Source: Mycolicibacterium aubagnense (lineage in GTDB: Bacteria > Actinomycetota > Actinomycetes > Mycobacteriales > Mycobacteriaceae). Taken from it: a stretch of 64,000 nucleotides of DNA. The DNA lies in the NCBI RefSeq assembly GCF_010730955.1, contig NZ_AP022577.1, positions 1,426,001 to 1,490,000 of the forward strand. The letters are read 5' to 3'. This document shows, one piece after another, positions 16,415-24,780 of this stretch; within the stretch, counting starts at the first letter, position 1; every line of letters starts with the position of its first letter. Both the position numbers and the translations under genes were made by a program. The notes below the pieces were generated by a model. The model had not been told where the DNA came from. It ran no database searches and was given only the letters and a program-made list of their open reading frames with translations.

Positions 16415-18112
16415 CTAAGTGGACCCGGCCTGCGCTCCACGGAGGCGATCCCCGACAGCGGCCACCCGACGCCGTATGCGGGTGACCCGCGGTACGTACT
16501 CGGCCGCCCGCCGGGCATCGTCCAGAATCGTGGTCATGGACTGCAGCGGAGCAGAGATGCGAGGCCGCGTGCGATCGACCTGCGGCGGCCGATTTCCTTC
16601 CCACCACACCGGCTCGGTCAGCCGCTGCACGAACGGCACCGAACTCTCGACCGACGCGTTACCCCACTCGATCGCGCGATCGATGGCTTCCGGCGAGGCT
16701 GCCAGGGTGACCGGGGACAGCGTCGGACTGAACCGGATGACGCGGTCGGCGAACGGTGCGTTGCGCACCATCTGCAGCTGCAGCGCCTGCGTAATCGGTT
16801 GCAGCCACAGGTGTCTCGGATTCCATTGCGGATGGAAGCAGTCCCAGCCGATGAAGCACGCGTTACGGGTGCCCAGCCGGCCGTCCTGAATTCGTTTCCA
16901 CGCCAATTCAACTGGCACGTTACTGGCCGCGCCGCCGTCGACCAACGCGGCGACGTCCTTCTCGATGAGCAGCTTGTCGAGGAGGTCCCACATCCGCGGA
17001 TCGCTGGACTCATGATGCAGAATCCCGGGAATCGCCGACGAAAAACTTGCAGCGTCAACGACATTGAAGTCGGCCGTCAGGTCGTCGCCGCCCAGAACGA
17101 TCGGCTTGACCACACGTGAGTCGATGAACGCGCCGATCTGCCACAGGCGGTTGACGGCACCCGGCGCGTAACCCAGCTTCAGGTGCTCGAGTGCCCGCAC
17201 CCCCATCAGCGTGAAGTGCGACGGATGGAACCGCCCCGGCAGCCGATCGAAAGACTGTTTCCTGACACCGGCGACGACGGTTTCGTAAGGGATCGCGAGG
17301 TCCGTCAGCCGCATCGGTTCACCGTCTTCCCGGGTGAACATCTCCTTGGCGAACTGGTCGAATTGCAGCGAGAACAGGCCGTTGAGGCCGTGGCGGCGCC
17401 GCGTCCTGGCCGGCCCGAGGACCCCGCGATAGGTGACGGTCTTGGCCCAGGCGACGTAGTCCTCGATGGGCACCGGCAGCACGCGGGCCATCACGCTGCC
17501 AACGATGGCTCCGAAAGAGTTGGTCAACATATAGGCCGGCGGCAGGCCGGCCGCGAGCATGCGCTGCATGCCACCCAGGTAGACGTAACCGGCGCCGCCC
17601 CCGCCGCCGAGGACCGCGACGTAGGTCTTGTAGCCGAGCTCGGCGTCGAGCTCTGCCGCAGTGAAGTCGTTGCCGTGGCGCTGCAGCAGCGCCGAACGCT
17701 CGTACTCCACGTCCTCGGAGAAGTTCGCGAGCACCTGCTTGGCCGCGGCCAAGCGTTCGGGCGCGGTGGTGCGCCCACGGAGTGGGTTGTACAGCGCGTC
17801 GATCACCCGCTGCCGGAATCCGAGGACCTCGTCACCGACCGTGGCATCGCCGCGGCCGCGGGTACCGCCCGGGCCGGCCGCGCCCGGTTCGAACACGGTG
17901 AGCCGCGCGAAGCTCAGCAGGTAGCGCAGGCGGCGAAACTGCTCGGGGCTGAGCGCGTCGGGGCATTCGAGGTCGGCGCGAACCAGCGCAGCCTCCATGT
18001 GCTGCAGCGCCAGGGTGGGGTTGCTGCCCGGGAGGCCAGGGGGTTCCGCTACTTCTATTTCCGCCAACTCGTTGGACAGCTCGCCGAACGGTACGAGCTC
18101 GGAATTCGCCAT
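16415..18112 (-). CDS. Patatin-like phospholipase domain protein
   Basis: A 565-residue protein from the first in-frame ATG at 18112; a GTG at 18166 would add 18 residues. It contains a patatin core: the glycine-rich oxyanion loop (G-G-G-G-G-A-G-Y-V-Y-L-G-G), a nucleophile elbow T-N-S-F-G-A-I-V-G, and the dyad Asp in V-D-G-G-A-A-S-N-V. The elbow has Thr where G-x-S-x-G normally starts. It resembles, from memory, the large patatin-like proteins of M. tuberculosis. No signal peptide is seen, and N- and C-terminal extensions flank the domain. Confidence 0.85.
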   Translation of the reverse strand: MANSELVPFGELSNELAEIEVAEPPGLPGSNPTLALQHMEAALVRADLECPDALSPEQFRRLRYLLSFARLTVFEPGAAGPGGTRGRGDATVGDEVLGFRQRVIDALYNPLRGRTTAPERLAAAKQVLANFSEDVEYERSALLQRHGNDFTAAELDAELGYKTYVAVLGGGGGAGYVYLGGMQRMLAAGLPPAYMLTNSFGAIVGSVMARVLPVPIEDYVAWAKTVTYRGVLGPARTRRRHGLNGLFSLQFDQFAKEMFTREDGEPMRLTDLAIPYETVVAGVRKQSFDRLPGRFHPSHFTLMGVRALEHLKLGYAPGAVNRLWQIGAFIDSRVVKPIVLGGDDLTADFNVVDAASFSSAIPGILHHESSDPRMWDLLDKLLIEKDVAALVDGGAASNVPVELAWKRIQDGRLGTRNACFIGWDCFHPQWNPRHLWLQPITQALQLQMVRNAPFADRVIRFSPTLSPVTLAASPEAIDRAIEWGNASVESSVPFVQRLTEPVWWEGNRPPQVDRTRPRISAPLQSMTTILDDARRAAEYVPRVTRIRRRVAAVGDRLRGAQAGST

Positions 18113-18308
18113 CCGACCATTCTTGGCCACCCGGGACCCGGTCGCGGCAGCAACCCGAGATTCCACCGCATGGTGCTCGTGCGCGGCGGCTGTCGCGGCT
18201 GAGCGCCGTCAGGTTATTCACAGCCGACAGGCAGTTTCACGCGGAGATCCGCCGCTAGCGTGGCGACCGACCACCTGGGACGAACGAGAGAATGAGGAGT
18301 CTGTGCCC

Positions 18309-18782
18309 ATGGACGTCCAGACCGTCGATCAGCAGTACGCGACTCTTCAGCAGCAGTCTCAGCAGACCGCCTCGCTGATTCAGGCGCTGGCCGGCAAGCT
18401 GTCGGCTGCGGCCGCCGCCGGCGATACGAACGCGCGGGAGTGGCAGCTGGACCTCAAAGAGATCGCGTTGGCCATTCGGGATGAGGAGAGCGCGACCGGG
18501 TCGGTGTTTCAGGCGATTCATGCCCTCGTCGCCAACCACGTGCAGAGCCCTGAGCCGCAGTACCAGCAGCCGGCCCCGCAATACCAACCGCAGTACCAGC
18601 CGCCGGCCCCGCAGTACCAACCGCAGTACCAGCAGCCGGCATACGTCGAGCCGCAGTATCAGCCTCAGAGCGGCGGCACGCTGCAGCGATTCCTGGGCGG
18701 GAACTTCGGTCAGTCGATCGTGCGCGGAGCCGGCTTCGGCATCGGCGACGACATCGTCAACAGCATTTTCGATCGACTCTGA
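18309..18782 (+). CDS. Low-complexity PQYQ-repeat protein
   Basis: A 157-residue protein starting at ATG 18309, with GAGGAG 9 nt upstream. The N-terminal 75 residues are predicted helical and Gln/Ala-rich (Q-Q-Q-S-Q-Q-T-A). Then follows an imperfect Q-P-A-P-Q-Y-Q-P-Q-Y-Q repeat over about 45 residues, and a glycine-rich C-terminus (G-G-N-F-G-Q-S-I-V-R-G-A-G-F-G-I-G-D-D-I). No signal peptide is visible. Function unknown. A strong terminator follows. Confidence 0.8.
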   Translation: MDVQTVDQQYATLQQQSQQTASLIQALAGKLSAAAAAGDTNAREWQLDLKEIALAIRDEESATGSVFQAIHALVANHVQSPEPQYQQPAPQYQPQYQPPAPQYQPQYQQPAYVEPQYQPQSGGTLQRFLGGNFGQSIVRGAGFGIGDDIVNSIFDRL

Positions 18783-18800
18783 CGAGCCGCCAAAAAAAGA

Positions 18801-18832
18801 AACCCGCTCCGACCGAAGTCGGAGCGGGTTTT
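18801..18832 (+). terminator. Intrinsic terminator with CGAA loop
   Basis: A 13-bp perfect stem (18801-18813 with 18818-18830), CGAA loop and following T-run. It ends the PQYQ-repeat gene and also faces the convergent hydrolase gene. Confidence 0.85.
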
Positions 18833-18842
18833 CTGTCTGGAG

Positions 18843-19718
18843 CTAAGCGGACCGCGGCTCCGCCAGCACCTCCGAGAGCCACTTCACCACGAGGTCAGGC
18901 TGCTCGTCGACAATGAAGTGACCGCAGTCGGGCACCTCGGTGATGTTCAGGTCGTCGGCATGGCCCGTGAAGCCCTCCAGTAGCGACGGGTGCACCGCCA
19001 CATCGTCGAGACCGAACAGCACCCGCACCGGCATGGCGAGCTTCTGGTCGTCGTAGGGGCCGCGCGCCAGTTTGGCGAACTCCTTGCCGACCATGGCCCG
19101 GTAGATCTTGGAGCCCGCCACCCGACGGTCCCGGTCCCGGAAGCAGCTGCGGAAGAAATCCACCGACTCCTTGGGCATACCGCTGCGCCGGATGAACCAC
19201 CACAACGTCGGCGACAGGTGCGAAAGCGGCCCGGCCACAGGCGCTCCCACGACGAGTTGGTACGCCAACTTGTGCGCATGCCGGGCCACTCGGCCGGGCT
19301 CCTGCCACACCGGCGGGATGTTGAGGATCGCCAACCGCCGAACGCGCGCGGGCGCCTTCAGCGCGACCAGCTGCGCGGTCCAGCCACCCCAGTCATGGCC
19401 CACCAAGTCAAAGGATTCCACTCCCAGCGCGGTCGCCGCGGCGAGCACGTCGGAGGCGAACTGCTCCTTTTCGTAGCCCTTCGGGGTGACCTCGCTCCAG
19501 CCGGCGCCGCGCAGGTCCATGGCATGCACCCGGTAACCGGCATCCGCCAGTGCGGGGATGACCTTGTGCCACATCCACCAGTTCTCCGGCCAGCCGTGGA
19601 GCAGCACGACTGGGCGCCCACCCTCCGGTCCGGCGACGGCAACATGAATCTTCACGTCACCGGCCTGCACATATTCATGGGTCACGCCATCGAGAGTGGG
19701 CATGCTGCGCTGAGTCAT
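18843..19718 (-). CDS. Alpha/beta hydrolase, epoxide-hydrolase-like
   Basis: A 291-residue hydrolase from ATG 19718 (ATG 19727 in frame). The open frame upstream reads through the tRNA remnant and is not coding. The H-G-W-P-E motif (oxyanion) and the elbow V-G-H-D-W-G-G give an Asp nucleophile, as in epoxide hydrolases and haloalkane dehalogenases. The catalytic His is in D-C-G-H-F-I. It would open an epoxide; the substrate is unknown. A 14-bp perfect palindrome lies 2-11 nt upstream of the possible starts. Confidence 0.9.
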   Translation of the reverse strand: MTQRSMPTLDGVTHEYVQAGDVKIHVAVAGPEGGRPVVLLHGWPENWWMWHKVIPALADAGYRVHAMDLRGAGWSEVTPKGYEKEQFASDVLAAATALGVESFDLVGHDWGGWTAQLVALKAPARVRRLAILNIPPVWQEPGRVARHAHKLAYQLVVGAPVAGPLSHLSPTLWWFIRRSGMPKESVDFFRSCFRDRDRRVAGSKIYRAMVGKEFAKLARGPYDDQKLAMPVRVLFGLDDVAVHPSLLEGFTGHADDLNITEVPDCGHFIVDEQPDLVVKWLSEVLAEPRSA

Positions 19719-19728
19719 GCGACGCATC

Positions 19729-19742
19729 TTACCGCGCGGTAA
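19729..19742. promoter_or_regulatory. Palindromic operator TTACCGCGCGGTAA
   Basis: A perfect 14-bp palindrome directly upstream of the hydrolase start (ATG 19727 or 19718). Its form is typical of TetR-family operators. No regulator gene is adjacent, possibly because the mobile element inserted just beyond it. Confidence 0.6.
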
Positions 19743-19784
19743 GTTCGGCGGCCGAGCGCCAGGCGCGCGTGCCGGCAAAACGCG

Positions 19785-19816
19785 AAAACCCGCCCTGACC
19801 GAAGTCAGAGCGGGTC
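19785..19816 (-). terminator. Displaced host terminator of tRNA-Ala
   Basis: Stem-loop with a CGAA loop, closely matching the terminator at 28231-28264 beside the intact tRNA. It lies beside the displaced 3' part of tRNA-Ala and is probably the original host terminator of that tRNA. Confidence 0.6.
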
Positions 19817-19823
19817 TCGAACG

Positions 19824-19869
19824 TGGAGCTAAGGGGACTCGAACCCCTGACCCCCACACTGCCAGTGTG
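19824..19869. repeat. attL: displaced 3' part of tRNA-Ala
   Basis: A 46-bp direct repeat of 28273-28318 with a single mismatch. It corresponds to the 3' end, T-arm, variable region and anticodon arm of tRNA-Ala(GGC). Beyond 19869 the tRNA match stops. This is the signature of site-specific integration into a tRNA gene. The stretch 19743-20027 around it contains no gene. Confidence 0.9.
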
Positions 19870-19983
19870 AAACGGGTTGTGCTGGCCCGTATTCGGACGT
19901 CCAACCTGCGCCCAAACGTCCACGTCAGAGAGTCCGATCCGTGTCGATCTGTCTACGGCGTGTTTGCCCGTGACTCAGAGTCC

Positions 19984-20001
19984 TAGGACACCGTTAGGAC
20001 A
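19984..20001 (+). repeat. Putative integrase arm-type sites, left arm
   Basis: TAGGACA, 3-nt spacer, TTAGGACA. The same pair with the same spacing and orientation occurs at 28178-28195 near the right end. It lies 114 nt inside the attL core. Confidence 0.7.
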
Positions 20002-20027
20002 CGTCGAACAGCTGTGCGGCGTGCCGG

Positions 20028-20600
20028 TCAGAACATCATGCGGCCGACGCTCAAGCTGCCCGGCTCGGCACCGGCCCGAATGGCGGCGGTGTACCGGTGC
20101 GCATCCTCGGCGCTCGGGATACCGAGAGCGGCGAGCACATCCTGATGTTCGACCCGGTGCCGTTTCTTCAGTTCGAACGCAAGGTCGGCGATGGGCCGCC
20201 ACAACCGATCAACCAACGGCAGCAACCGTTGAACCACCGCCGCCGGGTTCTCACCTGCTCGGTGACTGAGGTGCATCACGTCGTCGTGGTCGTGGGTGTG
20301 CGCTGAGAGCGCTTTGAGCACTTCGCTCAATGTCGGCTGGCCATAATCCCAGATGCTTTCGCCTGCCGCGCCCGCTGCCGCTACCAGGGCGTCGTGTTCG
20401 GTGATAGCTCGGCCATCGGCGCGATATGTGGTGATTCCGGCTGCGTGTTGCTTCAGCGGCTTGCCGCCCCACGATGTCGCGGGCGTGGTCAGAATTTCAG
20501 CGAAATTGACGGTCCGACCATGCACCGCCGCCAGGATGCCGTGGGCCGACTCATGCACGGCGGTGCGCAGCACCGGGTCTCTGAACAGGCCGGGAGTCAC
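20028..20600 (-). CDS. Putative HExxH zinc peptidase, element-encoded
   Basis: A 190-residue protein with an HExxH motif in T-A-V-H-E-S-A-H-G-I-L-A-A-V-H-G (residues about 13-28), resembling the N-terminus of M41-like peptidase domains. A second His/Asp-rich stretch (H-T-H-D-H-D-D-V-M-H-L) around residue 100 could supply further ligands. No transmembrane segment. It is the last gene of the leftward element operon. Proteolysis of a host or phage regulator is possible, but this is inference. Confidence 0.7.
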   Translation of the reverse strand: MTPGLFRDPVLRTAVHESAHGILAAVHGRTVNFAEILTTPATSWGGKPLKQHAAGITTYRADGRAITEHDALVAAAGAAGESIWDYGQPTLSEVLKALSAHTHDHDDVMHLSHRAGENPAAVVQRLLPLVDRLWRPIADLAFELKKRHRVEHQDVLAALGIPSAEDAHRYTAAIRAGAEPGSLSVGRMMF

Positions 20601-20735
20601 GTTGTTGCCCTTCGATAGTTGGTCGGGTAGGTCGGCGGCGAGCTGGTCAGGGGCGATTTCGCCATTCTTTGCAGCCCGCCGCCGCCCTTCATGCAGCGAC
20701 CGGGGGACGCGCCGGTCGGGGTGTGGCTTGGGCTA

Positions 20736-21383
20736 TCACCGCGCGCCGATCTGCGCGAGACGACAGGCAGCCCGTTCGGCGTCCCGACGTTCCTGCTGGG
20801 CGGCGTTGAACTGGGTCACGCTCGGAAGCGATTGGCGCGCACGGATTTTCGGGATGCGTACCGCGAGGGTCAACGCGGCCCGGTCGACCTCACGTAGTGA
20901 CCGTTCGACGCGCTCGGACGCCGACGGTTCGCCCCGCAGCCCCGGCGCGTCAGGCGGCAGCGCGTGACCGAGCATCCGGCCCAGATCGGCCCGCAGCTGG
21001 TCGGCGTAATCGGTCAACGCCGCCGACCACGAACCCGACGTGAGCATGTCGTCCGTGATGGCGGGCTGACGCGGCCGTGCGGCCAGATCAGCGGCAAGTT
21101 GTCGGGTCTGGCCGTCGGCGGCGCGAGACTCGGCGACCAGACCGGCCGCCACGTGGACAACCTCGGCGACCGCGTCGGCCAGGTGGTCGACCTCGCGGCG
21201 CGCGGCCTGCGGTCGCTTGAGCTGGGAGGTTTCATAGGCCAGCGGCGACACGATGGCGGCGACCTCGGCCGCCAGATCGAACTTTCCGTCATACGTCACA
21301 GGCAGCCGTTTCCGTCGCCGGTCGCGCTGGTCGTCCTGATCTGCGGCAGCGTGTCCAGTCTGCGGAGTTCTGCGCAGGCTCAC
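20736..21383 (-). CDS. Element protein of unknown function, helical
   Basis: A 215-residue Arg/Ala-rich protein with long predicted helices (A-D-A-V-A-E-V-V-H-V-A-A-G-L) and no recognisable domain. It starts with a 4-nt overlap with the preceding gene (ATGA at 21380-21383), so it belongs to the same operon. Its composition matches its neighbours. Confidence 0.65.
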   Translation of the reverse strand: MSLRRTPQTGHAAADQDDQRDRRRKRLPVTYDGKFDLAAEVAAIVSPLAYETSQLKRPQAARREVDHLADAVAEVVHVAAGLVAESRAADGQTRQLAADLAARPRQPAITDDMLTSGSWSAALTDYADQLRADLGRMLGHALPPDAPGLRGEPSASERVERSLREVDRAALTLAVRIPKIRARQSLPSVTQFNAAQQERRDAERAACRLAQIGAR

Positions 21384-21610
21384 CGTGCCACCGCCTCGGC
21401 AAGGTCGGCACGCAGGCGGTCGACACCGGCAGGGCTTATCTGCCCCGCCTCGCGCTCGACACTGCGGCGAACACGCCAGTAGGCCAGCCCCTGACGCGCT
21501 GCGAGCACACGGGGGTCATGGTCGGGTGCATTGCGCGATTTGAGACTGGCCAATGTCGCCGACCAGCTCGATGCTGACCGGCTGGCCGGATCGCTCGTGA
21601 GGGTTGCCAT
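21380..21610 (-). CDS. Small element protein of unknown function
   Basis: A 76-residue basic protein from ATG 21610; an in-frame start lies at 21703. The central part (A-A-R-Q-G-L-A-Y-W-R-V-R-R-S-V-E-R-E) is helical. Overlaps the next gene by 4 nt. No family recognised. Confidence 0.55.
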   Translation of the reverse strand: MATLTSDPASRSASSWSATLASLKSRNAPDHDPRVLAARQGLAYWRVRRSVEREAGQISPAGVDRLRADLAEAVAR

Positions 21611-21707
21611 GAGGCCAGCATTGCACGCGACGGTGCACGGCAGCGACGACCGCGACGGCTCGGCGTCTCGACAATGCAGCGCTCGTGCACCATTGTGGCC
21701 CAACCGA

Positions 21708-22040
21708 TTACGGGTCTAGTTCGGGAAACACGACGTCACCGAGGTAGCCCGCGCGGCGGGCCAGCTCGGGCCGGGGGTCGCGGTCGGCGGGGTCGGTGAG
21801 CCGCTGCCGGAACCCGGCCACGTATCCGCTCACGCCGCGCTCTGCCAGAACTTCATCAAGGGTCATCCGAACGACCCGTCGCTGGCCGGGCGGCACGGGT
21901 TGGGGCGGCGCGTCGGCGGTGAACACTCCCGGCCTGTCGGCGTCAGCGGAGAACGTGTGCATTCCGGAAACCACCTGCTCGGGCGGTGCGGTGTTCACCG
22001 CCTCGGCGCGCTTGGATCGGATCCGTGACAACAGGCTCAT
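21708..22040 (-). CDS. Small element protein of unknown function
   Basis: A 110-residue protein with a Pro-rich middle and a C-terminal segment (L-A-R-R-A-G-Y-L-G-D-V-V-F-P-E-L-D-P). It starts with a 4-nt overlap with the HTH gene upstream. No domain recognised. Confidence 0.65.
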   Translation of the reverse strand: MSLLSRIRSKRAEAVNTAPPEQVVSGMHTFSADADRPGVFTADAPPQPVPPGQRRVVRMTLDEVLAERGVSGYVAGFRQRLTDPADRDPRPELARRAGYLGDVVFPELDP

Positions 22041-22765
22041 TCCGCACCGCCTCGGCGATGGTTGGCGATGATCGCGGCTGCGGCAGCTTCGGCGGCGGCG
22101 AGCACGTCGGGCGGCACGTCGGCCAAATCGTCGTCCGGCTCGGGCTGCGCAGGCGAAACATGCGCCACCGCCCCAATATTCGACCAGCCGTCGGTGTCAA
22201 CGGCTGCGGCAGCAGTGTTTTCGGCGCTGTGCGCCCCGCTGGCGGTCGAAACGGCGTCCGGCGGGCAATCTCCCTCGGGCGGCGCAGTTCGGCTGCCAGC
22301 GTCGAACACCGCCACCGCCTCGGGCGTGGTCGCGAACGCTGTCCTCAGTGAGTCGGGCCGCAGCTCCGCAATCAGCTCGGCTGCGCGTTCGGCGAACTCG
22401 ATCCCGCTCATCCCGTCATCGGGTGCCACGGCCAGCCGTGTCGGTGCGTTTGTCCCCCACAGCTTTACGAGGCTGTCGAGCGTCCGCAGAACGATTTTCG
22501 CGGCGTCCGCGTCGCCGCCCGTCATCGACTGCCAGAATTTCGACAGCACCGTTTCGAACTGTTCGGATTGCAACGCCCGCAGCTCGGTCACCGCCTCGGC
22601 CTCCTGCCGGGCCAGCAGCCGGGAGACGGCATGACGTGCTCCGCTTTCGTCGGCGTAGTCGAGCCGGTCGGCGATGACGCGATAGGGCAGCCCCTGTATC
22701 CGCAGCTCGACGGCCTTGGTTGCCCGCTCGCGTTCTTCGGGTTCGGGTCGGTCAGGTCGGCCCAT
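22037..22765 (-). CDS. HTH protein, possibly small-terminase-like
   Basis: A 242-residue protein from ATG 22765, with GAAAGG 8 nt upstream. Residues 10-55 form a helix-turn-helix (R-A-T-K-A-V-E-L-R-I-Q-G-L-P-Y-R-V-I-A-D-R-L). Helical segments follow, then an acidic, Pro/Ala-rich tail. The layout (HTH, helical oligomerisation region, variable tail) resembles phage small terminase subunits and the TerS genes of phage satellites, but a regulator is equally possible. Confidence 0.6.
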   Translation of the reverse strand: MGRPDRPEPEERERATKAVELRIQGLPYRVIADRLDYADESGARHAVSRLLARQEAEAVTELRALQSEQFETVLSKFWQSMTGGDADAAKIVLRTLDSLVKLWGTNAPTRLAVAPDDGMSGIEFAERAAELIAELRPDSLRTAFATTPEAVAVFDAGSRTAPPEGDCPPDAVSTASGAHSAENTAAAAVDTDGWSNIGAVAHVSPAQPEPDDDLADVPPDVLAAAEAAAAAIIANHRRGGAE

Positions 22766-22823
22766 AGTGAGCACCTTTCAGTTGTCGGACGGGTTCTAGG
22801 GCGGACAGCGGACAACGCCGCCG

Positions 22824-23120
22824 CTATGTGCTGACGAAAGTGCGGCAGCGGGATACCGGCAGCGGGTGCCGGGTTTGCGTCTGACGGTCGCGCTCAGCGG
22901 CAGCGGCGGCACGGTCGTAGTCGGTGGCCAGCCGGACGAACGTCGCGCCGCGCAGCTTCACCGCCGTGATGGCGTGCCGCTCGTGAAGATCGACCATCGC
23001 CGCCGCCTTGTGTTCGTCACTGCCAGGTATCCGTGATCGCACCGCCGCCCACGGCTGCAACTCGTCGGTCAGCTCGGCCAGGATCGCCGCCGCCATCGCG
23101 GTATCGGTTGTCTCGGTCAT
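22824..23120 (-). CDS. Small element protein of unknown function
   Basis: A 98-residue protein from ATG 23120. A longer frame reaches 23279 but passes through the repeat-rich region. A possible winged-helix pattern lies in A-A-A-M-V-D-L-H-E-R-H-A-I-T-A-V-K-L-R-G-A-T-F. Not recognised. Confidence 0.5.
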   Translation of the reverse strand: MTETTDTAMAAAILAELTDELQPWAAVRSRIPGSDEHKAAAMVDLHERHAITAVKLRGATFVRLATDYDRAAAAAERDRQTQTRHPLPVSRCRTFVST

Positions 23121-23143
23121 CGGTTCCTCACTCGGTTCATATT

Positions 23144-23262
23144 CCAGTGCGCCAGTGCGCCGGGGGATTTCACTGCCGAGTGCGTGCGCAGGTAGTGCCA
23201 GTGCCCTATAGGCACACTGGCGCACTACTGCATGACTGTGCGGCGGCACACTGCGGCACACT
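23144..23262. other. Repeat-rich putative replication origin of the element
   Basis: CCAGTGC occurs at 23144, 23152 and 23198, and as inverted CACTGG at 23215. GGCACACT occurs at 23211, 23245 and 23255, the last two within tandem 10-mers GCGGCACACT. GTGCC-CTATA-GGCAC (23201-23215) is a perfect inverted repeat. Iteron-like clustering beside the rep gene suggests an origin or a Rep/regulator binding region. Confidence 0.5.
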
Positions 23263-23275
23263 CGTTCACTCGATG

Positions 23276-24751
23276 TCATTTCGGGGTCTCGCCGTCGAAA
23301 CTGAAGGGGTCTCCGGACGGGTTCGGAGTGCCTGCGGGAGACAACAATTGCGCCCGACGCGCCCCCAATGTGACGACCAGAGACCCGTCTTTAACGGCGG
23401 CGTCCACCGCCGACCGGGCGACGTATCGCGCCACACCGTGGTTATCCATCAGGCGTTCGACTGCCGCCCGCCGCGACAGCGTGCCCGGCTCGGCAGCGAC
23501 CATCGCCAGCAACTCGGGCACCGCTTCGCGTCCGATGGAATCGCGACGACTGCCGCCCTCGTAGGTCAAGTGGCGGGTGCCGGGGTCAAACGTCAGTTTG
23601 CCCTCGGCCAGTTCGACATCACGGCCAAGTGCAGAGAAGTAGGACGAACGTCGAGTGCCACCCGCATCGTCGCCGCCGAGAACGATGTTCCACATGGCGT
23701 CATTCCAGTCGAGCAGCCGTGAGTCGCCACGTGCACGCTCACTGGCCGGGCCGTTCTGGTGGCCCATATGCGTGACCACCATGCCCTCACCGGCACCGAT
23801 TTCAGCCAGCAGTGCGTCGAACGCCACCAGCACCTTGCCCGCGTCCTTGTCCTCCGATAGCCCTAGGGCGTCCAGCACGGGCCGCAGACAGTCCAGGATC
23901 ACCACGTCGGCGCCAGCAAGGCTGCGTGCCCAGGCGGCACGAATCGCCGGATCGGTGATGTCGAACGTCGACACCGCGCCCCGCAGCGACAGCACCGCGA
24001 CAGCTGCGGTGTTCTGTATGCGTTGGTCACGCAGCCAGCGTCGTAGGTTGCGACGATCCAGCTCGGTGTCGATCAAGACGACCTTGTCGACCGGTGCTGT
24101 GTCGAACCGTCCGAGGAACGGGTCACCGTCGACCAGGCTGCGGATCGCGTTGCCGACCGTTGTCGACTTGCCCGCCTTGTATGGCGCAGCCAGCAGCACC
24201 CGGCCGCCCGTCGGCCAAACCTCGGCGATCCGATAGGCGGCGTCTTCATCCGGTTCGGCCAGCAGCGCAGCCAGGCCGACAGGATCGGGCGGCGGTACCG
24301 CCTCGCGCTCGGTGGCCAGGCGGCGGGCCAGCGTGTCGACCTGCGTTCGGCAGTCTCGCCGGATCGCGGCGGCGCGCAACTTCAACACCGCGGTGTCGCC
24401 CGGCTGCAACTGCGGCAGCGCGGCCAGGTGATCGTCTTGTGCGCCAGCCTGTACGCAGTCCGGCCCGTTCACCATCAGCTTTGGCAGATCGGTGATCGGG
24501 TCGCGCAGACCGTCTTTACGTTCGATGCTCCACGCCAGTTTCTGTGCCCAGTCATACGGCGACGCCGCGAGGTCGGCGACGGCAAACCAGTGTGGTTTCC
24601 AGCGGCTAATGCGGTCGTCGGTCGCCGCCGCCTCGGCCTTGCGCTGCCGGTGCGCCTCAAGCACTTCCGGCGTTTCGAACGGGTTGACGTCGTGCCCATT
24701 CACACCAGCGAATGGCACTGCGAGAGCGGTACTCTCTAGTGGTTGGGTCAT
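23276..24751 (-). CDS. RepA-like AAA ATPase / putative replication initiator
   Basis: A 491-residue protein. The RecA/DnaB-like ATPase core has a Walker A at residues about 188-197 (A-A-P-Y-K-A-G-K-S-T), a Walker B-like V-V-I-L-D-C around residue 290, and V-V-T-H-M-G-H-Q downstream, matching RSF1010 RepA-type helicases. The N-terminal 150 residues are specific, and the C-terminal end looks like a winged helix (V-A-R-Y-V-A-R-S-A-V-D-A-A-V-K-D-G-S). It probably drives element replication after excision. An intrinsic terminator separates it from the excisionase gene upstream. Confidence 0.82.
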   Translation of the reverse strand: MTQPLESTALAVPFAGVNGHDVNPFETPEVLEAHRQRKAEAAATDDRISRWKPHWFAVADLAASPYDWAQKLAWSIERKDGLRDPITDLPKLMVNGPDCVQAGAQDDHLAALPQLQPGDTAVLKLRAAAIRRDCRTQVDTLARRLATEREAVPPPDPVGLAALLAEPDEDAAYRIAEVWPTGGRVLLAAPYKAGKSTTVGNAIRSLVDGDPFLGRFDTAPVDKVVLIDTELDRRNLRRWLRDQRIQNTAAVAVLSLRGAVSTFDITDPAIRAAWARSLAGADVVILDCLRPVLDALGLSEDKDAGKVLVAFDALLAEIGAGEGMVVTHMGHQNGPASERARGDSRLLDWNDAMWNIVLGGDDAGGTRRSSYFSALGRDVELAEGKLTFDPGTRHLTYEGGSRRDSIGREAVPELLAMVAAEPGTLSRRAAVERLMDNHGVARYVARSAVDAAVKDGSLVVTLGARRAQLLSPAGTPNPSGDPFSFDGETPK

Positions 24752-24780
24752 ATGGTGTTGTGGCCTCTCACATCGGTAAA

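Noticed and set aside
18540..18670. CRISPR-like direct repeats
   Set aside because: The short repeats encode the P-Q-Y-Q amino-acid repeat within a gene; there are no spacers of regular length and no cas genes.
19719..19904. Upstream extension of the epoxide hydrolase through the tRNA remnant
   Set aside because: The extra residues are a translation of the terminator and tRNA sequence, a known artefact.
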